NCBI GenBank assembly: GCA_000721275.1
Contig: JOFO01000017.1
Coordinates: forward strand, 59,979 to 123,978
Length of the DNA: 64,000 bases
DNA from: Microtetraspora glauca
GTDB taxonomy: Bacteria; Actinomycetota; Actinomycetes; Streptomycetales; Streptomycetaceae
Reading direction: 5' to 3'
Shown: piece after piece, positions 34,974 to 43,190 of the stretch
Layout of the letters: every line of letters begins with the position of its first letter
Position numbering within the stretch: the stretch's first letter is position 1
Position numbers and translations under genes: made by a program
Notes under the pieces: model-generated
What the model saw: the letters and a program-made list of their open reading frames with translations, nothing else
Told to the model about the DNA's origin: nothing
Database searches by the model: none

Positions 34974-35097
34974 GGGGGGCCGACGGGATTCGAACCCGCG
35001 CGAGCTCACCGCCAGGTCCGGCGGCCACTCCCTGCTTCCCGGGCTCCGGGGACCTCCTCGGCCCGGGAAGGCGATCGCCCACTCTGCCACGGCCCCC
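34974..35097 (-). tRNA. Non-canonical tRNA-like gene, no assignable anticodon
   Basis: On the minus strand, GGGGGCCG (35097-35090) pairs with CGGCCCCC (34982-34975), forming an 8-bp acceptor stem. A D-loop-like segment GGCAGAGTGG follows. The T-arm is canonical: GCGGG-TTCGAAT-CCCGT (one G-T pair). The middle is abnormal. Where the anticodon arm should be, a 10-bp stem (35070-35061 with 35044-35035) closes a 16-base loop, and a second hairpin (CCGCC/GGCGG) occupies the variable region. Total length is 124 bases, about 30 more than a long-armed tRNA. There is no 7-base anticodon loop, and no TCA occurs in the sequence, so selenocysteine tRNA is excluded. No CCA is encoded (CACC follows). Either a decayed or inserted tRNA, or a dedicated tRNA-like RNA. 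Confidence 0.6.
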
Positions 35098-35227
35098 ACC
35101 CTGCGGCCCCGCGCGCCGGGACCGCTGCCCCGACCCTAACTCCCGCCGTCCGCGCGGCGCGCCCGGATTTCCGGCGGCGCCGGGCCCGTCGCGGAAGGCC
35201 GCCGGAGGGCCTGCGAGCATGGGCGCC

Positions 35228-35944
35228 ATGATGCTCGCAGCCGCCCAGTTCGCCCCGGTCGCCGGGGACGTCGAGGCCAATGTCCGTACGATCGCCGGTC
35301 TGGTCCGGGAGGCCGGGGCCGCCGGCGCCCGGGTCGTCGTCTTCGCCGAGCTGTCGCTCACCGGGTACGCGACCGCGCTGATCCGGGAGGACCCCGCGCT
35401 GGTCCTGGCCGAGGACGATCCGCGCCTGGAGCCGGTGCGCGCGGCCTGCCGGGCCGCCGGGACGGCCGCGGTGGTCAACGGGCCGGTGGCGGGCGGTGGT
35501 TCGCTGCCGGGGCTGACGACGCTGGTGATCGGCCCGGACGGCGCGCTGCTCGCCCGCTACGACAAGCGGCACCTGTTCCACGGCGACGAGCGGGCCACGT
35601 TCACGGCGGGCACGGCCGACGGCCGGTTCACGCTCGACGGCGTCCGGTTCGCGCTCGCCACCTGCTACGACAACCGCTTCCCCGACCTCGCCGAGCGGGC
35701 CGCCGCCGACGGCTGCGCGGTGTACCTGGCGAGCTCGATGCTGGAGGCCGCGAACGACTCCTTCGAGACCGTCTACCCGGTCCGCGCCCGGGACTTCGGC
35801 CTGTACGTGGTGCTCGGCAACGCGCTGGGGCCGAGCGAGGTCGGCGAGGGCGGCGGCATGGCCGGGATCTGGGGCCCGGACGGCGGACGGCTCGCCGACG
35901 CCGGCCCGGAGAAGCCGGGGTTCGTCCTGGCCGAGGCGGGCTGA
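35228..35944 (+). CDS. Carbon-nitrogen hydrolase (nitrilase superfamily)
   Basis: Cytoplasmic amidase-type enzyme of 238 residues. The Glu-Lys-Cys triad is visible: Glu in VVFAELSLTGY, Lys in RYDKRHLFHGDE and Cys in ATCYDNRFPDL. It is shorter than typical nitrilases but normal for the omega-amidase/YafV-like branch. ATG 35228 is used; an ATG three codons upstream is in frame. There is no clear Shine-Dalgarno sequence; the upstream hexamer GAGCAT is a poor -10. The substrate is unknown. A strong terminator lies 55 bases after the stop. Confidence 0.9.
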   Translation: MMLAAAQFAPVAGDVEANVRTIAGLVREAGAAGARVVVFAELSLTGYATALIREDPALVLAEDDPRLEPVRAACRAAGTAAVVNGPVAGGGSLPGLTTLVIGPDGALLARYDKRHLFHGDERATFTAGTADGRFTLDGVRFALATCYDNRFPDLAERAAADGCAVYLASSMLEAANDSFETVYPVRARDFGLYVVLGNALGPSEVGEGGGMAGIWGPDGGRLADAGPEKPGFVLAEAG

Positions 35945-35999
35945 GACGGACCTGGTCGTCCGGGGCCGCGCGGCAGGGCCGGCGCTGCGGTCAGGGAAG

Positions 36000-36035
36000 G
36001 GGCCGGGCCGCCGTGGGACTCCGGCGGCCCGGCCC
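36000..36035. terminator. Bidirectional hairpin terminator
   Basis: Perfect 13-bp arms (36000-36012, 36023-36035) with a 10-base loop lie between the convergent amidase and M4 protease genes. Confidence 0.7.
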
Positions 36036-36127
36036 GGGAGGCGGTACGACGGAACCCCCGGTCCGCCGTACGATCCTCCGTCCCCGGGGCGGGGGTCAGG
36101 GCCCCGCCCCGGGGCACTCGTGGCGCG

Positions 36128-38320
36128 TTACGGCGCGCTCAGGCCCAGCGTGTAGGCGCCGGAGCCGCTGTAGGCGTGCACCACGTAGCGGTAGTAGCCC
36201 GCGGTGCCGTAGTAGCGGGTGTCCTCGTCGGCGCCGGCGGTGCCGCCGACGGCCACGTCCGCCCAGCCCGCGCCGTTCCACTTCTGCAGGTACAGGTCGA
36301 AGTCCGTGCCGGCCGGGCCGCGCAGGCAGCCGGTGTGGGTGCCGGCGCTCGCCGCGTAGTAGTACGAGCCGTCCGGCTGGGCGGCGGCCTGGCCGGAGGC
36401 CAGCGTGCCGCGGTACGTGTGCTCGGCGGCGTCGCAGCCGGTGGGCGGGGTCGTGGAGCCGACCGTCAGCTGGTAGGTGACGGTGTGGGTGGCGGAGCCC
36501 GTCCCGGTGACGGTGATCGGGTAGGTGCCGTTCGGGGTGCCCGCGGCCACCTTGACGGTCATGGTGGCGGAGTCGCCGGAGGTGACCGAGGCGGGGCTGA
36601 AGGAGACCGAGACGCCGCTGGGGGCGCCGCTCGCGGAGAGCTGGACGGTCTGCGCGGCACCGCCGGTGGTGGAGGTGTTCACCGTCGCGGTGACCTGGGT
36701 GTCCGGCTGGGCCGAGCCCGAGGACGGGTTCAGGGAGAGCGAGAAGTCCGGGGTGGAGGTGCCGCCGCAGTCGGTCTCGCCGGACTGGGCGGGGACGCCG
36801 ACCGCGTTCCAGGCCGCCTTCACCGCGGTGCACTCGGCGGCGCCGTAGGTGTTCTTCGCGGTGGTGAGGGTGGCGCGGCGGGCCGCCGGGTGGTTCCAGG
36901 AGGACGTCTTCATCAGCAGGGCGCCCATGAAGATCTTGCCGGCCTTCTGGATGCCGATGCCGGTGACGGAGGACGGACCGCCGGAACATATCGGGCTGTT
37001 CGGCTTGCCGCCGCCCGGGTTCGAGCCCTCGGCGAGCAGGTAGAACCAGTGGTTCTGCGGGCCGGCCGCCGCGTGCACCTCGGTGCCGGAGGTCAGCTGC
37101 GGGTAGCAGTTGGGGTCGTTGTTGATGAGCGACGGGTTGTACATGTTGCGGATCGGCTGGTTGTTGCCGGTGAAGTTCAGCTCCTCGCCGACCGTGTAGT
37201 CCGGGGTGTCGTTCGGGTTGTTCGCGTAGTGCTCGGTGAGCGCGCCGAAGATGTCCCCGGTGGACTCGTTCATGCCGCCGTTCTCGTTGGACGAGCCGGC
37301 CGAGCCCGGGGTGCGGTCGAAGATCTCGTGGCCGTACTCGTGGGCCACGACGTCGATGCCGGTGAGCTGGTTGGTGCCGTTCTGGTTGCGGCCGTAGGTG
37401 GTCTTCGTCCCGTCGTAGTAGGCGTTGACCTGGGAGAGTCCGGCGCGGGCCGGGACCATGCCGCCCCGTCCGTCGATGCCGTTGTAGCCGAACCACTCCT
37501 TGAGCATGTCGGACTCGCGCTGGGCGGCGTACATGATGTCGACGCAGGCGGTCACGAGGTCGTTGGCGCCGCCGTTGCCCCACGGGGAGGAGCCGGTGTA
37601 CGCGCTGCCGTTCTGGCCGCCGCACTTGAAGGCGCCGCGGGTGGTGTCGGTCATGGAGGTCGCGGCGGTGTCGATGGTGACGGTGCCGTTGTGGTAGCCG
37701 CGGCCCTCGGCGTGCCGGACCTTGTCGGTGGCCTGCGCGACCGTGCCGGTGCGGGCGTCGACGTAGGTGTCGAGCGAGCTGGGCAGGCCCTTCGCGGTGG
37801 TGCCGACGACCAGGGTGTGCCAGGCGAGGACGGGCTTGCCGGCCTTGAGGAGCACGGTCAGCTCGGGGGCGCTCGCGCTCTCCACGGCGGCCAGCTGCCC
37901 GCGGGCGGTGGCGAGGGCGGCCCCGGCGGTCACCTTCGCGGTCGTGGTCGGCAGCTTCAGGGCGGGGGTGGCGGCGCCGGTGACGTCGCGGACCTTGCCG
38001 GTGGAGTCGGAGAGGACGACGGCGTCGCCGCCGCCGTGGACCGGGAGTCCCTTGTACGTCCGCTGGTAGGCGGTGTAGTAGAGGCCGTTCGACCACGGGG
38101 TGACGGCCGTCCTGACGAGGTCCTCGTCGGCGCCGTGCCGCAGTTCGTCGAGGCCGCTGGCCGCGGCGGTGTCCGCGGCGGCCAGGGCCAGGGCGCGGCC
38201 CTGGCCCGGCGGCGCCGGCCGCGCCTCCGGGGCGGCGGAGGCGGTCCCGGCGAGGGCGGTCGCGAGGCTCGCCGAGAGGGCCAGGGCGGCCACGGCCGCC
38301 GTGAGTCTGGTGGGGTGCAA
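36128..38320 (-). CDS. Secreted M4 (thermolysin-type) metalloprotease
   Basis: Exported zinc protease of 730 residues. A Sec signal peptide (LTAAVAALALSASLATALAGTASA) is followed by a propeptide with FTP/PepSY regions and the catalytic domain, with zinc motif HEYGH (His327, Glu328, His331), third ligand in NESTGD and the catalytic-His region SGTEVHAAAG. After the catalytic domain come an Ig-like repeat (FSLSLNPSSGSAQPDTQVTAT) and a C-terminal pre-peptidase (PPC) domain with two cysteines. TTG 38320 is the likely start: GGAG lies 7 bases upstream and the signal peptide begins at once. The LysR gene is divergent and probably controls it. Confidence 0.93.
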   Translation of the reverse strand: MHPTRLTAAVAALALSASLATALAGTASAAPEARPAPPGQGRALALAAADTAAASGLDELRHGADEDLVRTAVTPWSNGLYYTAYQRTYKGLPVHGGGDAVVLSDSTGKVRDVTGAATPALKLPTTTAKVTAGAALATARGQLAAVESASAPELTVLLKAGKPVLAWHTLVVGTTAKGLPSSLDTYVDARTGTVAQATDKVRHAEGRGYHNGTVTIDTAATSMTDTTRGAFKCGGQNGSAYTGSSPWGNGGANDLVTACVDIMYAAQRESDMLKEWFGYNGIDGRGGMVPARAGLSQVNAYYDGTKTTYGRNQNGTNQLTGIDVVAHEYGHEIFDRTPGSAGSSNENGGMNESTGDIFGALTEHYANNPNDTPDYTVGEELNFTGNNQPIRNMYNPSLINNDPNCYPQLTSGTEVHAAAGPQNHWFYLLAEGSNPGGGKPNSPICSGGPSSVTGIGIQKAGKIFMGALLMKTSSWNHPAARRATLTTAKNTYGAAECTAVKAAWNAVGVPAQSGETDCGGTSTPDFSLSLNPSSGSAQPDTQVTATVNTSTTGGAAQTVQLSASGAPSGVSVSFSPASVTSGDSATMTVKVAAGTPNGTYPITVTGTGSATHTVTYQLTVGSTTPPTGCDAAEHTYRGTLASGQAAAQPDGSYYYAASAGTHTGCLRGPAGTDFDLYLQKWNGAGWADVAVGGTAGADEDTRYYGTAGYYRYVVHAYSGSGAYTLGLSAP

Positions 38321-38405
38321 CGTCGTGCTCCGTTCAGGGTGGGGGAGACGGATCGTCGCGCCGAGTATGGGCGGGGGCATGGCGGGTTCGGGACATCTCA
38401 CCGGG

Positions 38406-38450
38406 CATAAGACGCGGGTTATGGTGCGCCCGCGCGCCCGTGCGTACGCT
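38406..38450 (+). promoter_or_regulatory. LysR promoter and candidate LysR-type operator
   Basis: CATAA-N8-TTATG (38406-38423) is a perfect dyad in the divergent LysR/M4 protease intergenic region, with the T-rich and A-rich ends expected of LysR sites. TACGCT (38445-38450) is the leaderless -10 of the LysR gene, 6 bases before ATG 38457, so the dyad covers its -35 region and could act on both genes. Confidence 0.5.
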
Positions 38451-38456
38451 GCTGAA

Positions 38457-39422
38457 ATGCAGCTGGAGTTGAGGCATCTCGAAGCCGTCTGCCGGATCGC
38501 GGAGGCGGGAAGTCTGGGCCGCGCGGCGCTCCGGCTGGGCATCTCGCAGCCGGCGCTCTCGGCCCAGCTGCGGCGGATCGAGCGGGTCGCGGGCGGGGAG
38601 CTGTTCCTGCGCGGGCCGCGCGGTGTGGAGCCCACTCCGCTGGGCGAGTTCGTGCTCTCCAAGGCCCGGCTGGTGCTCGGTGAGATGGACGCGATCGCGG
38701 CTGGGGCGCGGGCGGTCGCGCCGGACGCCCCGCTGCGGCTCGGCTGCATCCTGCTGGTCCTGGTCGACACGCTGCTCGGGCGGCTCGACCAGGTCGTGGC
38801 GGGGCGGGAGATCGCGGTCACGGTCGAGCACGCGGCGACGACGCTGACCCGGCAGCTCGGCGCGGGCCGCTACGACGCGGTGCTGTACGGCGAGGTCAAC
38901 GACCACGAGGTGCCGCTGCCGGAGGGCACGACGGCCCGCACGCTCATCGCGAAGGAACCCTTCTGCGTGCGGCTCTCGGCGGAGCACCCGCTGGCCGGGA
39001 AGGAGCGGATCGCGCTGGCGGAGCTGGCGGGCGAGTCCTGGATGACGCTGGTCGAGGACGACGACGGCGGGCCGGAGGCGCTGGTCGCGGCCTGCGCGCG
39101 GGCGGGCTTCACCCCGTCCCTGCGGCACCGGGTCTCCGACCGGAAGATCCACTACGACCTGATCGCGTCGGGCCGCGCGATCTCCCTGAGCCAGCCGACG
39201 GCGCCGCCGGCCGCGGGCACGGTCCTCCGTCCCCTGGAGGGCGACCCGGTGACCGGCCGCATCCGCCTCGCCTGGAACCGCTCGACGGTCTCCGCCCGGC
39301 ACGCGGAACTGCTGTACCGGGCGGCGGCCGAGGCGTACCTGGCGAACGTGCCCACCAATCCGTTCCACCAGGAGTGGTGGGCCGCCAGGCCGGAGCTGCA
39401 TCCGGTCCTGGCGGTGGAGTGA
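38457..39422 (+). CDS. LysR family transcriptional regulator
   Basis: Regulator of 321 residues. The N-terminal winged helix (LELRHLEAVCRIAEAGSLGRAALRLGISQPALSAQLRRIE) is classic LysR, followed by a substrate-binding-like effector domain (PLRLGCILLVLVDTLLGRLDQVV). ATG 38457 follows a leaderless -10. It is divergent from the M4 metalloprotease; paired LysR/secreted-metalloprotease genes are well known in Streptomyces (as for small neutral proteases), so activation of the protease gene is likely but inferred. Confidence 0.93.
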   Translation: MQLELRHLEAVCRIAEAGSLGRAALRLGISQPALSAQLRRIERVAGGELFLRGPRGVEPTPLGEFVLSKARLVLGEMDAIAAGARAVAPDAPLRLGCILLVLVDTLLGRLDQVVAGREIAVTVEHAATTLTRQLGAGRYDAVLYGEVNDHEVPLPEGTTARTLIAKEPFCVRLSAEHPLAGKERIALAELAGESWMTLVEDDDGGPEALVAACARAGFTPSLRHRVSDRKIHYDLIASGRAISLSQPTAPPAAGTVLRPLEGDPVTGRIRLAWNRSTVSARHAELLYRAAAEAYLANVPTNPFHQEWWAARPELHPVLAVE

Positions 39423-39433
39423 CGCCGGACCGG

Positions 39434-40255
39434 CTAGTCGTACGTGACGTCGGAGGCCGTGTAGCGGCAGGTGGTGGCGTCGAGGCCGGTGCCGAGTTCG
39501 GTGGGCTCCTTGCCGGTGGAGTTTCCGGTGAAGCGGGTGCAGGGCTTGATCTTCTTCTTGGTGTCGCCGTGGATCCGGACGTTCCGGAGGGCGGCGGTGT
39601 CGCCGTAGTTGGCGTTGACGCCGACGAGGGACGTGCCGGGGGCGGTGACGTCGACGTCGCTGACGATGATCGTGCGCTGGTACTGCTTCCTGCAGTTGCC
39701 GCAGGAGCGGACGAGCTTGCCGAAGTCGGCGACCTGGAACTTGGTCACCACGAGCTTGCCGGCGCCGTTGAACTGGAAGACCTTGTCGGCGGCGCCCCGG
39801 GCGCCGCCGCCGTACACGGTGTGGACGGCGTTCGCGGAGGTGCCCTTGAAGGTGGCGGCGTCCTCGCCGACGTTCTCCCACCAGACGTTCTGGAGGGTGC
39901 AGCTGCCGAGGCAGTGGACGCCGTCGGCGGCGGTGTCGCCGAGGACGACGTTCTTGAGGGTGGCGCCGTCCTTCAGGACGAAGAGCGGCGGCTGGTTCTC
40001 GTCCTGCCCGCCGGAGCCGAGGGCGCCGGTGCCGGAGAAGCGCCGCAGCCTGCCGTCGTAGGTGCCGGAGACCTCGATGGTCGCGGCGACCGGCCGGTCG
40101 CCCTTGGCGGCAGGCCAGGCGGGGACGGCGGCCGGGGCCGCGCCCGCCGGGGCGAGCAGGCCGGTGGTGACGAGGGCCGCGCCGGTGACTCCGAACGCGG
40201 CGAGGCCGCCGAGGAGTGCCCTGCGGCGGCCGGTCCTGCGCTTGTGTGACGTCAT
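39434..40255 (-). CDS. Secreted pectate lyase, polysaccharide lyase family 3-like
   Basis: Exported right-handed beta-helix lyase of 273 residues. The N-terminus has a Tat-like signal (RRTGRRRALLGGLAAFGVTGAA). The mature part shows PL3 hallmarks: FVLKDGATLKNVVLGDTAADGVHC, the LQNVWWENVGEDA turn and paired cysteines (CLGSC, CGNC). PL3 enzymes cleave pectate by calcium-dependent beta-elimination in soil plant debris. The start ATG 40255 overlaps the stop of the upstream EI24 gene by four bases, an unexpected coupling for an exoenzyme. It is convergent with the LysR gene, 11 bases apart. Confidence 0.9.
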   Translation of the reverse strand: MTSHKRRTGRRRALLGGLAAFGVTGAALVTTGLLAPAGAAPAAVPAWPAAKGDRPVAATIEVSGTYDGRLRRFSGTGALGSGGQDENQPPLFVLKDGATLKNVVLGDTAADGVHCLGSCTLQNVWWENVGEDAATFKGTSANAVHTVYGGGARGAADKVFQFNGAGKLVVTKFQVADFGKLVRSCGNCRKQYQRTIIVSDVDVTAPGTSLVGVNANYGDTAALRNVRIHGDTKKKIKPCTRFTGNSTGKEPTELGTGLDATTCRYTASDVTYD

Positions 40256-41094
40256 GAGTGGTCTTTCCTGAGGGGGATGCGGTGCACCCCCTGGTCGCCG
40301 CCCGGCGCGGAAAGGTTGCCGTCCCGCTGATCGTCTTCTTCCGGTTCCGTGCCGCCGTTCTCGCCGCGCAGGTCGCGGACCATGAGCGTCGCGCCGGCCA
40401 CCGCGCCCGGCATCAGGAAGACCGCCACGAAGGGGACGACGAACGCGACGGCGAGCGGCACGCCGAAGCCGAGGGTGGCCGTGCGCCGGCCGCGGAGCAG
40501 CGCCAGCCGCTCGCGGAGCTCGACGCCCCGGCGCTGGAGGGCGACGGCGGTCAGCTCCTCCGCGAGGAAGAAGCCGGAGACGCAGAAGCCGAGGACGGGG
40601 ACGACGGTCTGGCCGACCACCGGGATGAAGCCGCAGGCGAAGAGGAGCACGGAGTAGAAGGCCACGCGGAGGACGATCCGCAGGCTGTCGCGGCCCGAGA
40701 TCCACAGTTCGCGCCAGAGCGGCAGGCCGGACTCGGGGACCTCGCCGCCCTCGCTGCGGTCGACGTCCTCGGAGAGCTTCTCGTAGAAGGGCTGGCCGAT
40801 GAGCAGGGTGACGGCGGTGAAGGTGACGACGGCGAGGAAGAGGCTGAAGCCGATGAGGAGGGCCGTCATGGCGTTGCGGAAGATGTCGCGCCACAGCTCG
40901 GACCAGTCGTCGGCGAACGGCGTCGCCCAGGCCGTCAGCTCGGTCGCGTTGAGGGCGAGGGCGCCCGTCGCGGCCAGGTAGAGGACCAGTGTCAGCAGGC
41001 CGGGCAGCAGCCCGAAGCCGAACCGGCGCCCGTGCCGTGCGACCCACTTCTGGCCCTGGACCAGATAACCGAAACCCACCCCGAAATCGCGCAT
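40252..41094 (-). CDS. EI24 domain membrane protein (CysZ-like)
   Basis: Integral membrane protein of 280 residues with about four to five hydrophobic segments, matching the EI24/CysZ family (GFGYLVQGQKWVARHGRRFGFGLLPGLLTL; IGQPFYEKLSEDVDRSEGG). CysZ proteins import sulfate, but distant EI24 proteins in actinobacteria have no proven role. The C-terminal 35 residues are hydrophilic. ATG 41094 is leaderless: TAGGCT lies 6 bases upstream. It is translationally coupled to the pectate lyase gene downstream. Confidence 0.88.
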   Translation of the reverse strand: MRDFGVGFGYLVQGQKWVARHGRRFGFGLLPGLLTLVLYLAATGALALNATELTAWATPFADDWSELWRDIFRNAMTALLIGFSLFLAVVTFTAVTLLIGQPFYEKLSEDVDRSEGGEVPESGLPLWRELWISGRDSLRIVLRVAFYSVLLFACGFIPVVGQTVVPVLGFCVSGFFLAEELTAVALQRRGVELRERLALLRGRRTATLGFGVPLAVAFVVPFVAVFLMPGAVAGATLMVRDLRGENGGTEPEEDDQRDGNLSAPGGDQGVHRIPLRKDHS

Positions 41095-41100
41095 GCGGGC

Positions 41101-41106
41101 AGCCTA
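41101..41106 (-). promoter_or_regulatory. -10 box TAGGCT, leaderless start of EI24 gene
   Basis: TAGGCT on the minus strand is 6 bases before ATG 41094. Confidence 0.55.
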
Positions 41107-41152
41107 GCGGGGTGGATCACCGGTGCCGCACGCGGTGGTGCGCCGGCCGGGA

Positions 41153-41575
<423 letters not shown>

Positions 41576-41640
41576 GCTGGTTCCGCTCTTTCTTCTCCCC
41601 GCCGCGACTCGCGCCCACGATCGCGGCGGCTGAGGGCAGA

Positions 41641-42660
41641 CTACCGGTCCAGCGAGACGATCATCTTCCCGGTGTTGTCGCCGCGGAGCATGCCGAGGAA
41701 GGCGTCCACGCCGTTCTCGATGCCGTACGCGAAGGTCTCGCGGTACTTCAGCTCGCCGGAGCGCAGCCGGCCGCCGACCTCCTCGGTGAACTTCTGCTGG
41801 AGGCCGTAGTGGTCGCCGACCAGGACGCCCTGGAGGCGGAGCCGCTTGCCGATGATCAGCGCCATGTTGCGCGGGCCGGGGGCCGGCTCGGTGTCGTTGT
41901 ACTGGGCGATCATGCCGCAGATGGCGGCGCGGCCGTGGACGTTGAGCGAGGAGATCGCGGCCTCCAGGTGCTCGCCGCCGACGTTGTCGAAGTAGACGTC
42001 GATGCCGTCCGGCGCGGCCTCGCGCAGCAGGTCGCGCACGGGGCCCTTCTTGTAGTTGAAGGCGGCGTCGAAGCCCAGCTCCTCGACGAGCCACTTCACC
42101 TTCTCGTCGGAGCCGGCCGAGCCGATGACGCGGGAGGCGCCGCCGAGCTTGGCGAGCTGGCCGACCTGGCTGCCGACGGCGCCGGCCGCGCCGGAGACGA
42201 AGACGGCGTCGCCCGGCTTGAAGGAGGCGGTCTCGAAGAGGCCCGCGTAGGCGGTCAGACCGGTCATGCCGAGCACGCCGAGGTACGTGGAGAGGGGGGC
42301 CAGCTCCGGGTCCACCTTGGTGGCGTGCTCGGCCGGGACCTGGGCGTACTCGCGCCAGCCGAGGCGGTGCAGGACGTGGTCGCCCTCGGTGAAGCCCGCC
42401 GCGTTCGACGCGACGACGACGCCGACCGCGCCGCCCTCCATCGGGCGGTCCAGCGCGAACGGCGGGGTGTAGGACTTCACGTCGTTCATCCGGCCGCGCA
42501 TGTACGGGTCGACCGAGAAGTGGAGGTTCCGCACCAGGATCCGGCCCTCGGCGGGCGCCTCGACCGGCACCTCGCGCAGGGCGAAGTCGGTGGGGACCGG
42601 CCAGCCGTGCGGGCGGGCGACGAGGTGCCATTCGCGGCTGGTGGCGGGGAGAGCGGTCAT
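41641..42660 (-). CDS. NADP-dependent oxidoreductase (MDR / leukotriene B4 dehydrogenase-like)
   Basis: Zinc-independent medium-chain reductase of 339 residues. The N-terminal GroES-like domain has LHFSVDPYMRGRMND and the Rossmann motif is VSGAAGAVGSQVGQLAKL. Family members (YncB, CurA, PTGR1-like) reduce alpha,beta-unsaturated carbonyls with NADPH. ATG 42660 has GGAGG 8 bases upstream. It is divergent from a MarR gene and followed by ohr, which together suggests an electrophile/lipid-peroxide detoxification unit. A dyad at 42710-42731 lies in the shared promoter region. Confidence 0.93.
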   Translation of the reverse strand: MTALPATSREWHLVARPHGWPVPTDFALREVPVEAPAEGRILVRNLHFSVDPYMRGRMNDVKSYTPPFALDRPMEGGAVGVVVASNAAGFTEGDHVLHRLGWREYAQVPAEHATKVDPELAPLSTYLGVLGMTGLTAYAGLFETASFKPGDAVFVSGAAGAVGSQVGQLAKLGGASRVIGSAGSDEKVKWLVEELGFDAAFNYKKGPVRDLLREAAPDGIDVYFDNVGGEHLEAAISSLNVHGRAAICGMIAQYNDTEPAPGPRNMALIIGKRLRLQGVLVGDHYGLQQKFTEEVGGRLRSGELKYRETFAYGIENGVDAFLGMLRGDNTGKMIVSLDR

Positions 42661-42709
42661 GGGGAGGACCTCCAGTAAAAAAGCTTCACCTGATGAAACA
42701 ACCATGCGC

Positions 42710-42745
42710 CTTGATATTTCATGTTGTCAAGCATCGGAGTACGAT
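42710..42745. promoter_or_regulatory. Candidate MarR operator and leaderless marR promoter
   Basis: CTTGA (42710-42714) and TCAAG (42727-42731) flank an AT-rich 12-base centre, standing out in GC-rich DNA; TACGAT (42740-42745) is the -10 of the marR gene, 7 bases before its ATG. The dyad lies upstream of both divergent genes. Confidence 0.5.
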
Positions 42746-42752
42746 GGGCCCC

Positions 42753-43190
42753 ATGCCCACCTCACACACCGACCCCGTGAGCCTCGAAGTCGTCGAGCTG
42801 ATCGGCACGGTCGTGGCGCGCTACCACCAGGAGTACGAGGAGGCCGCCGCCGCCCACTCCCTCACCGGCGCGCAGGCCCGCGTCCTCGGGCTGCTCGCCC
42901 TGGAGCCCACCCCGATGCGGAAGATCGCCGAGAAGCTCAAGTGCGAGCCGTCCAACGTCACGGGGATCATCGACCGCCTGGAGTCCCGGGGCCTGGTCGA
43001 GCGGCGCCCCGACCCGGCCGACCGCCGGGTCAAGCTGGCCGCGCCCACCGAGGAGGGCCGGGACACCGCCCGCCGGCTGCGCGACTCCCTGCGCTTCGCC
43101 CGCGAACCGCTCGGCGAGCTGACCGGCGTCGAGCGCGCCCTGCTGCGGGACCTGCTGCGCCGGATGCTCGGCGAGGAGCCCGCGGCTTAG
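42753..43190 (+). CDS. MarR family transcriptional regulator
   Basis: Winged-helix regulator of 145 residues. The DNA-binding core reads LTGAQARVLGLLALEPTPMRKIAEKLKCEPSNVTGIIDRLESRGLVERRPDPADRRV, complete with the RxxDPxDRR wing. One cysteine (KCEPS) lies within the helix-turn-helix, not at the N-terminal OhrR sensing position, so it is not obviously an OhrR. ATG 42753 is leaderless. It is divergent from the quinone oxidoreductase and ohr genes and probably represses them. Its stop overlaps the stop of the convergent SCO2400-family gene by four bases. Confidence 0.92.
   Translation: MPTSHTDPVSLEVVELIGTVVARYHQEYEEAAAAHSLTGAQARVLGLLALEPTPMRKIAEKLKCEPSNVTGIIDRLESRGLVERRPDPADRRVKLAAPTEEGRDTARRLRDSLRFAREPLGELTGVERALLRDLLRRMLGEEPAA

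Noticed and set aside
34974..35097. Selenocysteine tRNA
   Set aside because: The 8-bp acceptor is suggestive, but no TCA anticodon occurs in the sequence and the central arm is not a 7-base loop.
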